From contig JAAWQX010000030.1 of NCBI GenBank assembly GCA_022800755.1, forward strand, positions 28,372-92,371: a DNA stretch of 64,000 nt. The letters are read 5' to 3'. Shown one piece after another: positions 1 through 9,743 of the stretch. The position numbers and the translations under genes were made by a program. Source of the stretch: Oscillospiraceae bacterium (lineage in GTDB: Bacteria > Bacillota > Clostridia > Oscillospirales > Oscillospiraceae). The notes below the pieces were generated by a model. It saw only the letters and a program-made list of their open reading frames with translations, did no database searches and was not told where the DNA came from. Positions within the stretch are counted from its first letter, which is position 1. The number at the start of each line of letters is the position of its first letter.

Positions 1-2
1 CA

Positions 3-332
3 TCTTCCATCAATATCCGTTGCGCTTGCCCCAATTCAACCGTCTACGCTGCCAGCAAAGGCGCTATCTATGCACTCACCCGCGGCGCTTCCGTGGAACT
101 GGCAGAATACGGCATCCGCTGCAACTGTGTTGCTCCCGGCTCAACGGACACGCCGATGAATGGGGAAATCGCTCGAGGGCGTTTCCCGAACTACACCGCA
201 CCCAAGCTGTCTATTCCCAGAATGGCAGACCCCATGGAGATTGCCAATGTCGCCTGCTTCCTGGCTTCTGATGACGCTTCCTATGTCACCGGTGAAGTTT
301 ACTTCGCGGTCGGCGGCTGGGGCACGAAATAA
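3..332 (+). CDS. SDR-family oxidoreductase, C-terminal part (truncated by window start)
   Basis: Frame 3 reads SSINIRCACPNSTVYAASKGAIYALTRGASVELAEYGIRCNCVAPGSTDTPMNG...GEVYFAVGGWGTK; YxxxK motif; nearly identical to the next ORF. Confidence 0.9.
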   Translation, partial: SSINIRCACPNSTVYAASKGAIYALTRGASVELAEYGIRCNCVAPGSTDTPMNGEIARGRFPNYTAPKLSIPRMADPMEIANVACFLASDDASYVTGEVYFAVGGWGTK

Positions 333-386
333 GGCGCATATATTTGAAACCAACTTCGTTTGAGCAAGAAAGGACAGGAATCGATC

Positions 387-1142
387 ATGGCTTATTCAGA
401 CAGATTTGAAGGAAAAGTCGCCGTGGTGACTGGCGGTACCACTGGCATTGGCCGCGCTATCGCCAGACAGGTCGTGCGGGACGGCGGCAAAGTCGTTGTC
501 GGTGCGCGTCATGATGATCTGTTCGCGGAGATCGTTGCGGAACTCGGCAGTGACAAGTGCCACTGCCAGAAATGTGACGTCGGCATCCGTGCGGATGTAG
601 ACGCGCTGATCCAAGCCGCTTACGATAAATTCGGCGGTTTTGACATTATGTTTGGCAACGCCGGCGTGAACCTCATGAAGAGCTTCCTGGAGTTTACCGA
701 GGAAGAGACCGACACCATCATGAACACCAACTTCAAGGGCATGTTCAACTGCACCCAGGCGGCAGGTCTGGCCTTCGTGGCCCACGGGACCAAGGGTTCC
801 ATCGTGAACACGACTTCCATCAATATCCGCTGCGCCTGCCCCAACTCCACAGTTTATGCAGCCAGCAAGGGCGCTGTTTACGCCCTCACCCGCGGCGCTT
901 CCGTGGAACTGGCCGAGTATGGCATCCGCTGCAACTGCGTCGCCCCCGGCCCCACGGACACTCCCATGAACGGTGAGATCTCCCGGGCACGTTTCCCGAC
1001 CTACACAGCCCCGAAACTGTCCATTCCCAGGATCTGCGACCCCATGGAGATTGCCAATGTGGCGTGCTTCCTGGCTTCTGACGACGCTTCCTACGTCACC
1101 GGTGAGGTGTACTTTGCTGTAGGCGGCTGGGGTACCAAGTAA
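387..1142 (+). CDS. SDR-family oxidoreductase (BaiA-like 3-alpha/hydroxysteroid dehydrogenase type fold)
   Basis: TGGTTGIG Rossmann motif, NAGVN, YAASK, C-terminal VGGWGTK; ATG at 387. Confidence 0.9.
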   Translation: MAYSDRFEGKVAVVTGGTTGIGRAIARQVVRDGGKVVVGARHDDLFAEIVAELGSDKCHCQKCDVGIRADVDALIQAAYDKFGGFDIMFGNAGVNLMKSFLEFTEEETDTIMNTNFKGMFNCTQAAGLAFVAHGTKGSIVNTTSINIRCACPNSTVYAASKGAVYALTRGASVELAEYGIRCNCVAPGPTDTPMNGEISRARFPTYTAPKLSIPRICDPMEIANVACFLASDDASYVTGEVYFAVGGWGTK

Positions 1143-1153
1143 GGAGGCGCAGT

Positions 1154-1645
1154 ATGGTAACATTGGAAGAACTCGAACGGCGAATTCAGATTCAGGAAGA
1201 TATCCGGGCGATTGAACACCTGCAAGCTGATTACTGGGACTGTCTTGACCAAAAAGATTGGGTGGGTCTACGCGCCTGCTTCACCGACGATTTTGTCTTC
1301 ATGAACAAAACCACCGGCGGCCGCTATGAGGGCGGAGACGGCATGGTAGAGACCATGAAGGGCAAATTCACGGAACAGGTCACTTCCAGCCACCACGGGC
1401 ATCACCATTGGGTGGAGATCACCGGCGAGGCCACCGCCATCGGCCACTGGGCCCTGGAAGATGACCTCTGGGATTCCGTCAACGGCGGCGAGTTCGTGGG
1501 CAGAGCCCATTATGACAACAAGTATGTGAAAATCAACGGACGTTGGTACGTGGCCGAAATGGCGCTGACCTATCTCCGGGGAGAAGGCAGCATCAAAAAA
1601 CGGTACGATGACTGTGCCAACGCGTATAAAGTATTTCTGATGTGA
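1154..1645 (+). CDS. SnoaL/NTF2-like dehydratase-type protein, BaiE-like
   Basis: 163 aa; IRAIEHLQADYWDCLDQKDW...HHGHHHWVEIT...GHWALEDDLWD; NTF2/SnoaL pattern resembling BaiE. Confidence 0.75.
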   Translation: MVTLEELERRIQIQEDIRAIEHLQADYWDCLDQKDWVGLRACFTDDFVFMNKTTGGRYEGGDGMVETMKGKFTEQVTSSHHGHHHWVEITGEATAIGHWALEDDLWDSVNGGEFVGRAHYDNKYVKINGRWYVAEMALTYLRGEGSIKKRYDDCANAYKVFLM

Positions 1646-1655
1646 GGCGAATGCT

Positions 1656-2411
1656 ATGAAGTATACAAACGAACAATGGAAAGCACTGAGCGACCGCATT
1701 ATGCTCACCCTGCGACCCACGCAGCACCCCGTGGTAATGAAGTTTATCTCTACCCAGGAAGAGTTTGACACGGTCCCCAATCTGACCTACTGCCAGAACA
1801 AGGCCTCTACCTGCAAGCTCATCGGCATGGCCGCGCATTTCCAGGCAGCCTTTGCCCTGACCCGGGACCACTTCTCCGGCTACTACTGCGCCATGAACAA
1901 TGGGTGCATGGAAGTCAATCAGGAGTTCAAGGACGGCGCGATTCTTTACAAGGCCCCCACGCCCTGGCACCATGACCAAGAGGACGCGAAAAAGCACATC
2001 GCTTCCAACATGCAGTTCCTGCCCGAAACGCCCTACTTGGGCATCGTGTGCGCGCCGCTGTGCAACTGCGACATTCCGGAAGCCGACGTCATCGCCCTGC
2101 AGCTTCCCACCCAGGCGGCGTTCCATCTGCTGGCCGGTTATGTGGAGAGCAACTGGGAGCGTCTGGAGTTCCCCTTCAGCGGCGAATCCAACTGCGCGGA
2201 TACCTGGATGCGGACTTTGAAAGAGGGCAAGATCGGCGTATCTCTGGGCTGCCGCGGCGACCGCGCCACCGGCGCTCTGGCTTACGGCGAGGTGCGCGTT
2301 ACCATGACCACCGAGCAGCTGCTCAAGGCGCTGGACGGCGTGGATACCGTCACCAAAAACGGCATCCTTTACCCGTACAATCCCACCTGCCTGTATAAGG
2401 ACGCATTTTAA
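1656..2411 (+). CDS. DUF169-family protein
   Basis: 251 aa; LRPTQHPVVMKF...NKASTCKLIGMA...LGCRGDRATGAL motifs recalled from DUF169. Confidence 0.65.
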   Translation: MKYTNEQWKALSDRIMLTLRPTQHPVVMKFISTQEEFDTVPNLTYCQNKASTCKLIGMAAHFQAAFALTRDHFSGYYCAMNNGCMEVNQEFKDGAILYKAPTPWHHDQEDAKKHIASNMQFLPETPYLGIVCAPLCNCDIPEADVIALQLPTQAAFHLLAGYVESNWERLEFPFSGESNCADTWMRTLKEGKIGVSLGCRGDRATGALAYGEVRVTMTTEQLLKALDGVDTVTKNGILYPYNPTCLYKDAF

Positions 2412-2425
2412 TTCTCCTCTTCAAT

Positions 2426-2469
2426 AAACAAACAGCGCCTGTGTCAAATGACACAGGCGCTGTTTGTTT
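2426..2469. terminator. Bidirectional intrinsic terminator between convergent genes
   Basis: 21-bp perfect inverted repeat AAACAAACAGCGCCTGTGTCA / TGACACAGGCGCTGTTTGTTT with 2-nt loop. Confidence 0.85.
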
Positions 2470-2470
2470 T

Positions 2471-2920
2471 TCAATATTTGAAAACGATCTCAACAGATTT
2501 TTCAAGTTCCTCGGACTGATATCCGTACCGCAAAATATCATGATCTTTCACACCATGGGTTCGGTCCAGCAAATCAGTATCCGTAAATCGGTCGCTGGCC
2601 ATAGCGCCCCAATCCCGCATATACAAAATCACAGGCGCCAGGAGCTTTCCCCGTTCCGACAAGCTATATTCTACCCGCAGCGGCTTTTCATCGTACTCCA
2701 TGCGTGTGATGATGCCGTCCCGCTCCAATTCCTGGAGCTGCTGCGTGAACATCTTATGGGAAATATCCCAAGGTACTCTTCGCTTCAGTTCTCCATAACG
2801 GCAGGTGTTGTCGGGTGCGTCATGGAGATACCAGATAATAAATGGCTTCCACTTTCCGCTGATCGCGGTAAAAGCGAAATTTAAACTGCAAGTCGCCAAA
2901 TCATGTCGTTTTTCCGCCAT
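2471..2920 (-). CDS. HxlR-family winged-helix transcriptional regulator
   Basis: AISGKWKPFIIWYLHD...GELKRRVPWDISHKMFTQQLQELERDGIITR...YSLSERGKLL. Confidence 0.9.
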   Translation of the reverse strand: MAEKRHDLATCSLNFAFTAISGKWKPFIIWYLHDAPDNTCRYGELKRRVPWDISHKMFTQQLQELERDGIITRMEYDEKPLRVEYSLSERGKLLAPVILYMRDWGAMASDRFTDTDLLDRTHGVKDHDILRYGYQSEELEKSVEIVFKY

Positions 2921-3074
2921 TACGGTCCCCCAACATCTTATATTTTTATTTTATTATAGCATGTGGTCTTTGTAATTGCAAGGGAACTGTCCCGGCAAAT
3001 CATGTGCCTATGTTTTGCAGGAAACGCAAGAAAACCGCCTGAACAGTCAGTCAAGCGATTTTCATTTTCTGATT

Positions 3075-4466
3075 CTATAAATAAAACACGCCGGTATAAA
3101 TCCAAATCGGCACAGTGAGGACGACCGCGGACAAGCAAAGCGACAGATAAACCGCGCAGTATTTTGCCGCTTCTTTTTGTCCGATCATCTCGCCGTCCAG
3201 CGCGTAATACGCCGCCACATAAACGGGATTTTGATACATGAAAAACCAAGGGCAAATCACCGCATAAACCGTAAAACCGATCACCCAGGGATTGATTCCG
3301 AGACTGAGGGAGAGCGGAATCAGAAACACCATCGTGATATTTGCGGCCGCAAATTCCGAGGCAATGACAAACCGCAGCAGAACCGTAATAAGCCCCACGC
3401 AGATCACCAACAGCCACGGCGCGGAAGATACCCGGTAAAAAACAGGGCTGCAAAGTCCCACGATCCAATCATTGATGCCCAAAGCTTCAAAGGCCGGCGC
3501 AATCCCGAACAGGACCCCCACATAAATCACAGGACCCCAGTTCATCCCGGAATAAAATGTATCAGTACTCACAATTTTAAGCCCCAGCATTACACACATG
3601 GCGGCAATGGCCACAAGATGTGCCGGAAGCCCGTGCAGTTCCTCGGTGGTCCACAGCAGCATGGTGACCAGCACGACGGACAGCATCCGCCGTTCCGCGC
3701 CGGACATCGGGCCAAGCACTTCAAGCTGCCGGTCAATCTCGTCCTTGCCATGCGTTTCCGGGTCTTTTGGTTTGTAAAACAGCATCAACGCCGCAAAATT
3801 GGCAATGCTTACCAGTAAAAACCACGGCAAGGCAGCGACAAACCAACGCCACATTGTAAATCGGCCTGCAATTTCTGCCGGATATAATCCCAAAAATGTG
3901 TATCCCAGCACAGACGCGCTGATAAACAGCGGGCCGGCACTTCGCAGACCGGTAAGCATGGCGAGAAACAGGCCAGCCGCCGCTTTGCCGTTGGGCTCGT
4001 ATCCCATAGAATCGCTGATTCCCTTTGACAGCGGCGCCAAAATCGCAGATTTTGCACTCAGGTTGGGGATGAACGGCCCAATCACGGTGCCCACAGTAAT
4101 CAGCCCAAGGGCCTGGGCGGGGAAATTACCGGGAAAAATCTTCAGGATGTACAGGGATATCCGTTTCAGCAATCCGCTTTTGCTGATTCCCAAGCTTAAA
4201 GCAAAGGAAGACAGCAGTAGCCATACAGAAGATTCCGAAAACGCCGCAAGCATTGTCTTTGACGGGATCCCGCACACCAGAATAAACAGCACGCCCATGA
4301 TGAGGGCCGTGACAAATTCCGGTAAAATCTTAAAGATCCACCAAACAATTGCCCACAAAAGAATACCAAGGGCCATTTTAGCCGGGAGTTCCAAGCCGGG
4401 AATCGGCAAAAATGCCACGGCGATGCCAAGGAGAATTCCAATCATTGCGGCAATCGTTTGCTTCAT
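3075..4466 (-). CDS. DASS/SLC13-type anion:Na+ symporter
   Basis: 463 aa, multiple TM segments; SKTMLAAFSESSVWLLLSSFALSLGISKSGLLKR pattern. Confidence 0.8.
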   Translation of the reverse strand: MKQTIAAMIGILLGIAVAFLPIPGLELPAKMALGILLWAIVWWIFKILPEFVTALIMGVLFILVCGIPSKTMLAAFSESSVWLLLSSFALSLGISKSGLLKRISLYILKIFPGNFPAQALGLITVGTVIGPFIPNLSAKSAILAPLSKGISDSMGYEPNGKAAAGLFLAMLTGLRSAGPLFISASVLGYTFLGLYPAEIAGRFTMWRWFVAALPWFLLVSIANFAALMLFYKPKDPETHGKDEIDRQLEVLGPMSGAERRMLSVVLVTMLLWTTEELHGLPAHLVAIAAMCVMLGLKIVSTDTFYSGMNWGPVIYVGVLFGIAPAFEALGINDWIVGLCSPVFYRVSSAPWLLVICVGLITVLLRFVIASEFAAANITMVFLIPLSLSLGINPWVIGFTVYAVICPWFFMYQNPVYVAAYYALDGEMIGQKEAAKYCAVYLSLCLSAVVLTVPIWIYTGVFYL

Positions 4467-4481
4467 ATGTTTCCCGTTCGT

Positions 4482-5810
4482 TCAGCCAACCAAGTGGTTC
4501 GGCAACCAGGTGACGATCTGCGGAAAGACCGTACACAAAATAAACACCGCAATCTGGATTCCCATAAACGGCCACACGCCTCGGATCGTCTCCGCCGTGG
4601 TGATATCATCTTTGGCAACACCCTGGAAATAGAAGATGGACGCCGCCATCGGCGGTGAGAGGAACGCAGTTTGCATGATGAGCGCCATCATGCTCAGGAA
4701 ATAGCAGGCATCAAATCCCGCCGCCGTGGCGATCGGCACAAAAATGGGAATGGTGATCATACACACCGCGATCCAGTCCATAAGGAAACCCAGCAGGAAG
4801 ATCACTGCCATCATCAGGACAAATACGCCCCACTTGCCCAGGGGCAAAGCGGCAAACAGGTTTGTTACCGCGGAGCTGCAGCCAAGCCGCATAAAGACCG
4901 TGACGAACAGATTGCCAAAGGCCGACACAGCATAGACCATGCCCGTGAGTTTGATGGATTCTATCAGGGTATTTTGTATGACTTCTTTATTGATGGAATG
5001 GGTAAACAGCGCAATGCAGAACGACGCCAAAACGCCCAATGCCGCCGCTTCCGTCGCAGGGCACCAGCCCAGCCAAATCGCGCCCAGAACCGAGAAAATG
5101 ACCAATGCTACCGGCAGAACATTTACAATGCAGCCTTTCAAAATCTCGCCTTTGGTGTGCTGCGCCAGTACCTCTTCCGGCAGCGGCGGCGCGTAGTCCT
5201 TTTTCACAATGGAAATGACTTTAATATAAACGATATAAGCAATACTCAGCAAAACACCGGGAACCATTGCGCCGTAAAACAGTTTGCCCACGGAAACATT
5301 CGCGGCGCTGCCCATAAACACCAGCATAATGCTGGGCGGAATCAAAATGCCGAGGGTGCCACCGGAAATGATGACGCCGGCCGTGAGGGATTTATTGTAT
5401 TTTGCCTCCAGCATCGGCTTGGTGAACAGCAGTCCCATCGATACGACGGACGCGCCCACGATGCCTGTAGTGGCCGCAAACAGGATGGCGATCATCGTCG
5501 CCGCCACCGCCATGCCGCCCCGCTGTTTTCCCAGAGCCAGAGACAGGTTGTCAAATAAGCGTCCCGCTACGCCGGATTGGTTGAGCAATTGCCCCATCAA
5601 CACAAACAGCGGCACCGCCAAAAGACCGTAATCCTTGCAGTATTTAAAAAGGCTGAAATAAATCAGCTGGAACACCCCGGGGCCCCAGAATGCTAAGCCG
5701 GAAATCAGTGCAACGCCGCCCAGCGCGGCAAACAGATAATATCCGGAAAAAATGAAAAATAAGAGCATCACGCCCATAATAACAGCAACTGTTAATCCGC
5801 TGACGGTCAT
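4482..5810 (-). CDS. dctM: TRAP transporter large permease (DctM-like)
   Basis: 442 aa; VPLFVLMGQLLNQSGVAGRLFD...ISGGTLGILIPPSIMLVFMG; hydrophobic. Confidence 0.9.
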   Translation of the reverse strand: MTVSGLTVAVIMGVMLLFFIFSGYYLFAALGGVALISGLAFWGPGVFQLIYFSLFKYCKDYGLLAVPLFVLMGQLLNQSGVAGRLFDNLSLALGKQRGGMAVAATMIAILFAATTGIVGASVVSMGLLFTKPMLEAKYNKSLTAGVIISGGTLGILIPPSIMLVFMGSAANVSVGKLFYGAMVPGVLLSIAYIVYIKVISIVKKDYAPPLPEEVLAQHTKGEILKGCIVNVLPVALVIFSVLGAIWLGWCPATEAAALGVLASFCIALFTHSINKEVIQNTLIESIKLTGMVYAVSAFGNLFVTVFMRLGCSSAVTNLFAALPLGKWGVFVLMMAVIFLLGFLMDWIAVCMITIPIFVPIATAAGFDACYFLSMMALIMQTAFLSPPMAASIFYFQGVAKDDITTAETIRGVWPFMGIQIAVFILCTVFPQIVTWLPNHLVG

Positions 5811-6397
5811 ACACGCTCCTCCTTTTTCACAGCCTGCAGTCTTTGGACCAGCTTCAGCACTTCAGCCACACCCTGTAAAATCAAAATCATCAGGCTGATT
5901 GCCATCACGATTTTTGTGGGCCAGATAGGTGCCTGCCAGGAGCCGGTGCTGATGAGTTCCATCGCCGCCACTGACGTGATGGCTTCCCGGATGCAAACAA
6001 CAGTACCGCAGAGCGTGAGAGGGAAAAACAGCAGTGCAAACAGGCACAAATCCAAAATACACTTCACCTTTTCCGGCAATTTCGCGTAAAAAGCGTCAAT
6101 TCGCACCATAGCGCCGTTTTTCATGGCATAGCCAAAGCTCAGCACCGCCGCGCAGCCACCGATGATGTAGCAGGTGCCGTATGCCCAGGTCGTCGGACTG
6201 TTGAATACGTTTCTGGCAATGATCTCATATAAAAATACCAGCACCAACGGAACCAGCAAATACGATGCGAAGCGTCCCGCGCCTTCCGAAATCAATTCAA
6301 TGCCACGGATAACTTTGTCCATCCAAGTGGGTGTGCTTTGCATCAAAGCGCCTTGTTCATCCATCGTCAACGCTCCTTCCATGAAAGATTGAAACAC
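5807..6397 (-). CDS. dctQ: TRAP transporter small permease (DctQ-like)
   Basis: Small 4-TM protein overlapping the DctM start; NVFNSPTTWAYGT...KNGAMVRIDAF. Confidence 0.8.
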   Translation of the reverse strand: MFQSFMEGALTMDEQGALMQSTPTWMDKVIRGIELISEGAGRFASYLLVPLVLVFLYEIIARNVFNSPTTWAYGTCYIIGGCAAVLSFGYAMKNGAMVRIDAFYAKLPEKVKCILDLCLFALLFFPLTLCGTVVCIREAITSVAAMELISTGSWQAPIWPTKIVMAISLMILILQGVAEVLKLVQRLQAVKKEERV

Positions 6398-6439
6398 AAG
6401 CAGAGGGGTGTTCTGCTTGTGTTGTTTATGATCAAGGCT

Positions 6440-7519
6440 TTATTTGCCCGCTTCTACCGCTTCGTTCCAGCTCTTCGTTGCCTGGATATAAGCTTGCTGG
6501 GAATTATAAATCTTCGCGAACAGAGGATTGCTCTCACACTTTTCCTGATAATAACGGGCACCAACTTCCTTGATTGTCTGGATGTCTTCCTCCGGCAGCG
6601 TATAAATGGTGAGCTTTCCCTGGTCTGCCAGCTCTTCAAACTTCAGCCAGGCTTCGGCGTTGGCAACACGGTCATCCGCCCAGTTCTTCGCCATCATCGC
6701 CAAACAGGAAGTTCTAATGATGTTTTGAATTTGCTCGTCCATGTCATTCCACACGTCCTTGTTGATGAGCAGCAGATACGCCGCGCTGGACTGGTGGATG
6801 CCGGGGACCGTCATATAAGGCGCCACTTCCTGGAAGCCGGCAGCCCAGTTGGTGGCGGGGCTGGAATACTCACAGCCGTCGATGGTGCCGCGAGACAGCG
6901 CCTCATAGCATTCGCCGCCGTCCATGGATACGACCGACACGCCCAAGATGGTCTCAATATTCGCCCAGTCGGAAACGCCGCGAATCTTCAGACCCTTCAT
7001 ATCGTTCAGGCAGGCAACGGGTTTGGTGGAGTGCAGGAAAATCTCGGAATCCACAACGCCGCAGGGGAAGGCAACCACATTGTCCGCCACTTCACTGATA
7101 ACCTCATTCAAAATCTGTTCGCCTTCACCGGCGATGTACCAGCCCATGTACTCATCAAACGTCATGCCCAGGGGCAGCGCGCTCAGGATTCCCAAGCTGT
7201 CGTCGGAAAAGTTCGTAGCCGTCATCTGTGCGCAGTCCAGCGTGCCGTTGGACACCGCCTGAAGCATGTCCACCGTCGGCACCACAGAGTTCGTCGCCAG
7301 GCAATCCATGGTCACCCGGCCGCCGGAACAATCCACAATCGTCTTAGATAAGTCAGACGCATACTGGTAAGGGCCGCCGCCGGCACTAAAACCGCATTGA
7401 TATACCAAGTTATACGCTTTTCCGCTGCTTGCGGTGCCTTCCGTCTGTACTGTGCAACCTGCAAAGCAAGTCATCATCAGGCACAAGGCCAGAGCCGCAG
7501 CTAAATATCTCTTTTTCAT
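6440..7519 (-). CDS. dctP: TRAP transporter substrate-binding lipoprotein (DctP-like)
   Basis: Lipobox CFAGC after MKKRYLAAALALCLMMT; GLKIRGVSD, DGCEYSSPATNW; start reset to 7519. Confidence 0.85.
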   Translation of the reverse strand: MKKRYLAAALALCLMMTCFAGCTVQTEGTASSGKAYNLVYQCGFSAGGGPYQYASDLSKTIVDCSGGRVTMDCLATNSVVPTVDMLQAVSNGTLDCAQMTATNFSDDSLGILSALPLGMTFDEYMGWYIAGEGEQILNEVISEVADNVVAFPCGVVDSEIFLHSTKPVACLNDMKGLKIRGVSDWANIETILGVSVVSMDGGECYEALSRGTIDGCEYSSPATNWAAGFQEVAPYMTVPGIHQSSAAYLLLINKDVWNDMDEQIQNIIRTSCLAMMAKNWADDRVANAEAWLKFEELADQGKLTIYTLPEEDIQTIKEVGARYYQEKCESNPLFAKIYNSQQAYIQATKSWNEAVEAGK

Positions 7520-7747
7520 AATAACAACTCCTTTACAACTTCCGCAAAATTGAACAAAAAAAGCACCTTTTTGTCCAATTTCCTCCCTTTTGCTCATATT
7601 ATAGGGGCTTGTCAGAAAAATGGCAATTACGCACTTTTTGGTTAGTACGAACAAAAAAGTGGGTAATTGACATTCTTCAATTGTGTAAGTGATAATAGTC
7701 ATACCATTAACATTTCTCACCAGCATACCAAAATTCAGGAGGCAATC

Positions 7748-9676
7748 ATGGAACTAAAAAAAGTATTCGAGCCCGGTAAAATCGGTACACTTAATATTAA
7801 AAACCGGCTTGTGGTCAGTGCGATGTCTTCCCATATGGGCAACGATGACGGTACCCCCAATGAGACCGTGAACGCATACCTTGTGGCAAAGGTCAAAGGC
7901 GGCTGGGGTCTGATCTTTACCGAAGACTTGGGTGTGACAAAAGATGCCGGAAGCGACCCCGTGGTCGGTTCCCTGTGGAATGACGACCAGATCTCCGCAT
8001 GGACGGAGACCGTGCGTCAGGTCCATGAGGCCGGCGGTCTTATGGGCGCGCAGCTCTACCACGCTGGGCGCCAGCGTTCCCTTAAGGCTTACGATACGCA
8101 TCCCGTTGCCCCCTCCGCCATCAAGGAACCCACAGAACCCTATGTGCCCCGCGCCCTGACCGTGGACGAAATCCACGATTTGGTCAAGGCCTTCGGGGAG
8201 GCTGCCGCGCGCGCTAAAAAATGTGGCTTTGACTGCGTGGAAATCCATGGCGCACATGGCTATCTTATCAATCAGTTTATGTCCACCTTCTCCAATAAGC
8301 GGACCGACGAATACGGCGGCACACTGAACAATCGGATGCGCTTTGCCCTGGAGGTCATCGCCGCGGTACGGGAGGCCGTCGGCCCGGATTTCCCCATTTT
8401 GTTCCGCTTCAACACCTGTGACTATGTGGAAGGCGGCATTGAAATTCCCGAAGCCATCGTCATGGCGAAAATGCTGGAAGAAGCCGGCGTGGATGCCCTG
8501 CACTGCACTCAGGGCATGTTCACCTCCAAGCAGAGCATCATTGCCCCGGGCTTCATTCCCGTGATGCACTACGCGGAAAACGCTGCCGCCATCAAGGCCG
8601 CGGTGAAGATCCCTGTGCTGGCGGTGGGCCGTTATAATGATATCTTCATGTCCGAAGCCATGCTGCGGGACAACAAGGCCGACTTCGTCGTCATGGCCCG
8701 TGCGTCTCTGGCCGACCCCGAACTGCCCAACAAAGCCAAGGAAGGCCGCATCGACGACATCATCCACTGCATCGGCTGCGACCAGGGCTGCACCGGCGAG
8801 ACCGCCGTGGGTAACGCGGTCAATTGCATCGCCAACCCCCATACCTGCCGGGAGACTGTCTACGACCTCTCCCCCGTGGCGAATCCCAAAAAAGTGTTCA
8901 TTGCCGGTGCCGGTGTGTCCGGCCTGTCCGCCGCCTACGGTGCCGCGGAGCGCGGCCACAAGGTCACCATTTTTGAGGCCAGCGATGAGATCGGCGGCCA
9001 GTGGTTGGCGGCGATGGCGCCTCCGGGAAAATCCGAGTACGCCTCTTTGATCGTCAACTACCGCAACGTCATCCGCAGATACGGCGTTGAGGTACGGATG
9101 AACATCCCCCTCACCAAGGCCATCGTGGAAGCGGAAAAGCCTGACGCGGTGATCTTGGCCACCGGCAGCAATCCCATGTTCCTGCCTATCCCGGGTCTGG
9201 ACAACCGGGAGTATGTCAAAACCGCGATTGAAGTCCTCCGAGGCCGCACCCTATACGGCAAGAATGTGGTGGTGGTGGGCGGCGGCATGACCGGCGCGGA
9301 GACCGCCGTGTTCCTGGCGGTCCAGGGCTGCAACGTGACCATGATCGAAATGGCGCCGGACATCATCACTGACGCGGTGGCCCAGCCCAGAGCCTGCCTG
9401 CTGGAGCACCTGAAAAAGTACAATGTCAAGGTCCACACCCACACCAAACTCACCAAGGTGGGCACGGATTCTGTGTTCGCCGAGGAATACGGCGAGCCTG
9501 TGGAATTCAAGCATATCGACATGGTCGTCAATGCCATGGGCGTGCGCAGCAACAACCCGCTCCAGGCGGAACTGGAAGGCTGCGGCTGCAAAGTCGTAGT
9601 GGTGGGCGACGCCAGCAGCACTAAGAACGGATACAAAAACATCCGGGAAGGCTTCGACGCAGGCAACGCTATCTGA
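7748..9676 (+). CDS. Old-yellow-enzyme NADH:flavin oxidoreductase with 4Fe-4S and FAD/NAD domains (BaiCD/BaiH-like)
   Basis: N-terminal FEPGKIGTLNIKNRLVVSAMSSHM; CIGCDQGCx11C cluster motif; IAGAGVSGLSAAYGAAERGH FAD-binding. Confidence 0.9.
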   Translation: MELKKVFEPGKIGTLNIKNRLVVSAMSSHMGNDDGTPNETVNAYLVAKVKGGWGLIFTEDLGVTKDAGSDPVVGSLWNDDQISAWTETVRQVHEAGGLMGAQLYHAGRQRSLKAYDTHPVAPSAIKEPTEPYVPRALTVDEIHDLVKAFGEAAARAKKCGFDCVEIHGAHGYLINQFMSTFSNKRTDEYGGTLNNRMRFALEVIAAVREAVGPDFPILFRFNTCDYVEGGIEIPEAIVMAKMLEEAGVDALHCTQGMFTSKQSIIAPGFIPVMHYAENAAAIKAAVKIPVLAVGRYNDIFMSEAMLRDNKADFVVMARASLADPELPNKAKEGRIDDIIHCIGCDQGCTGETAVGNAVNCIANPHTCRETVYDLSPVANPKKVFIAGAGVSGLSAAYGAAERGHKVTIFEASDEIGGQWLAAMAPPGKSEYASLIVNYRNVIRRYGVEVRMNIPLTKAIVEAEKPDAVILATGSNPMFLPIPGLDNREYVKTAIEVLRGRTLYGKNVVVVGGGMTGAETAVFLAVQGCNVTMIEMAPDIITDAVAQPRACLLEHLKKYNVKVHTHTKLTKVGTDSVFAEEYGEPVEFKHIDMVVNAMGVRSNNPLQAELEGCGCKVVVVGDASSTKNGYKNIREGFDAGNAI

Positions 9677-9743
9677 TATTGTGTGATATTCCGCGTTTTT
9701 GATTCGCTTATGTATTATTTCAACAGTAAAGGAGACTTGACTT

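Noticed and set aside
396-1163. 255-aa minus-strand ORF
   Set aside because: Antisense shadow of the SDR at 387-1142
2405-2430. CAATAAACAAA as another cargo-bracketing repeat
   Set aside because: Only a short match without the CAAAATYTGC part; it belongs to the terminator arm
6338-7351. 337-aa plus-strand ORF
   Set aside because: Antisense to the DctP gene
7754-8959. 401-aa minus-strand ORF
   Set aside because: Antisense to the OYE gene 7748-9676; His/Gly-rich shadow ORF without domain motifs
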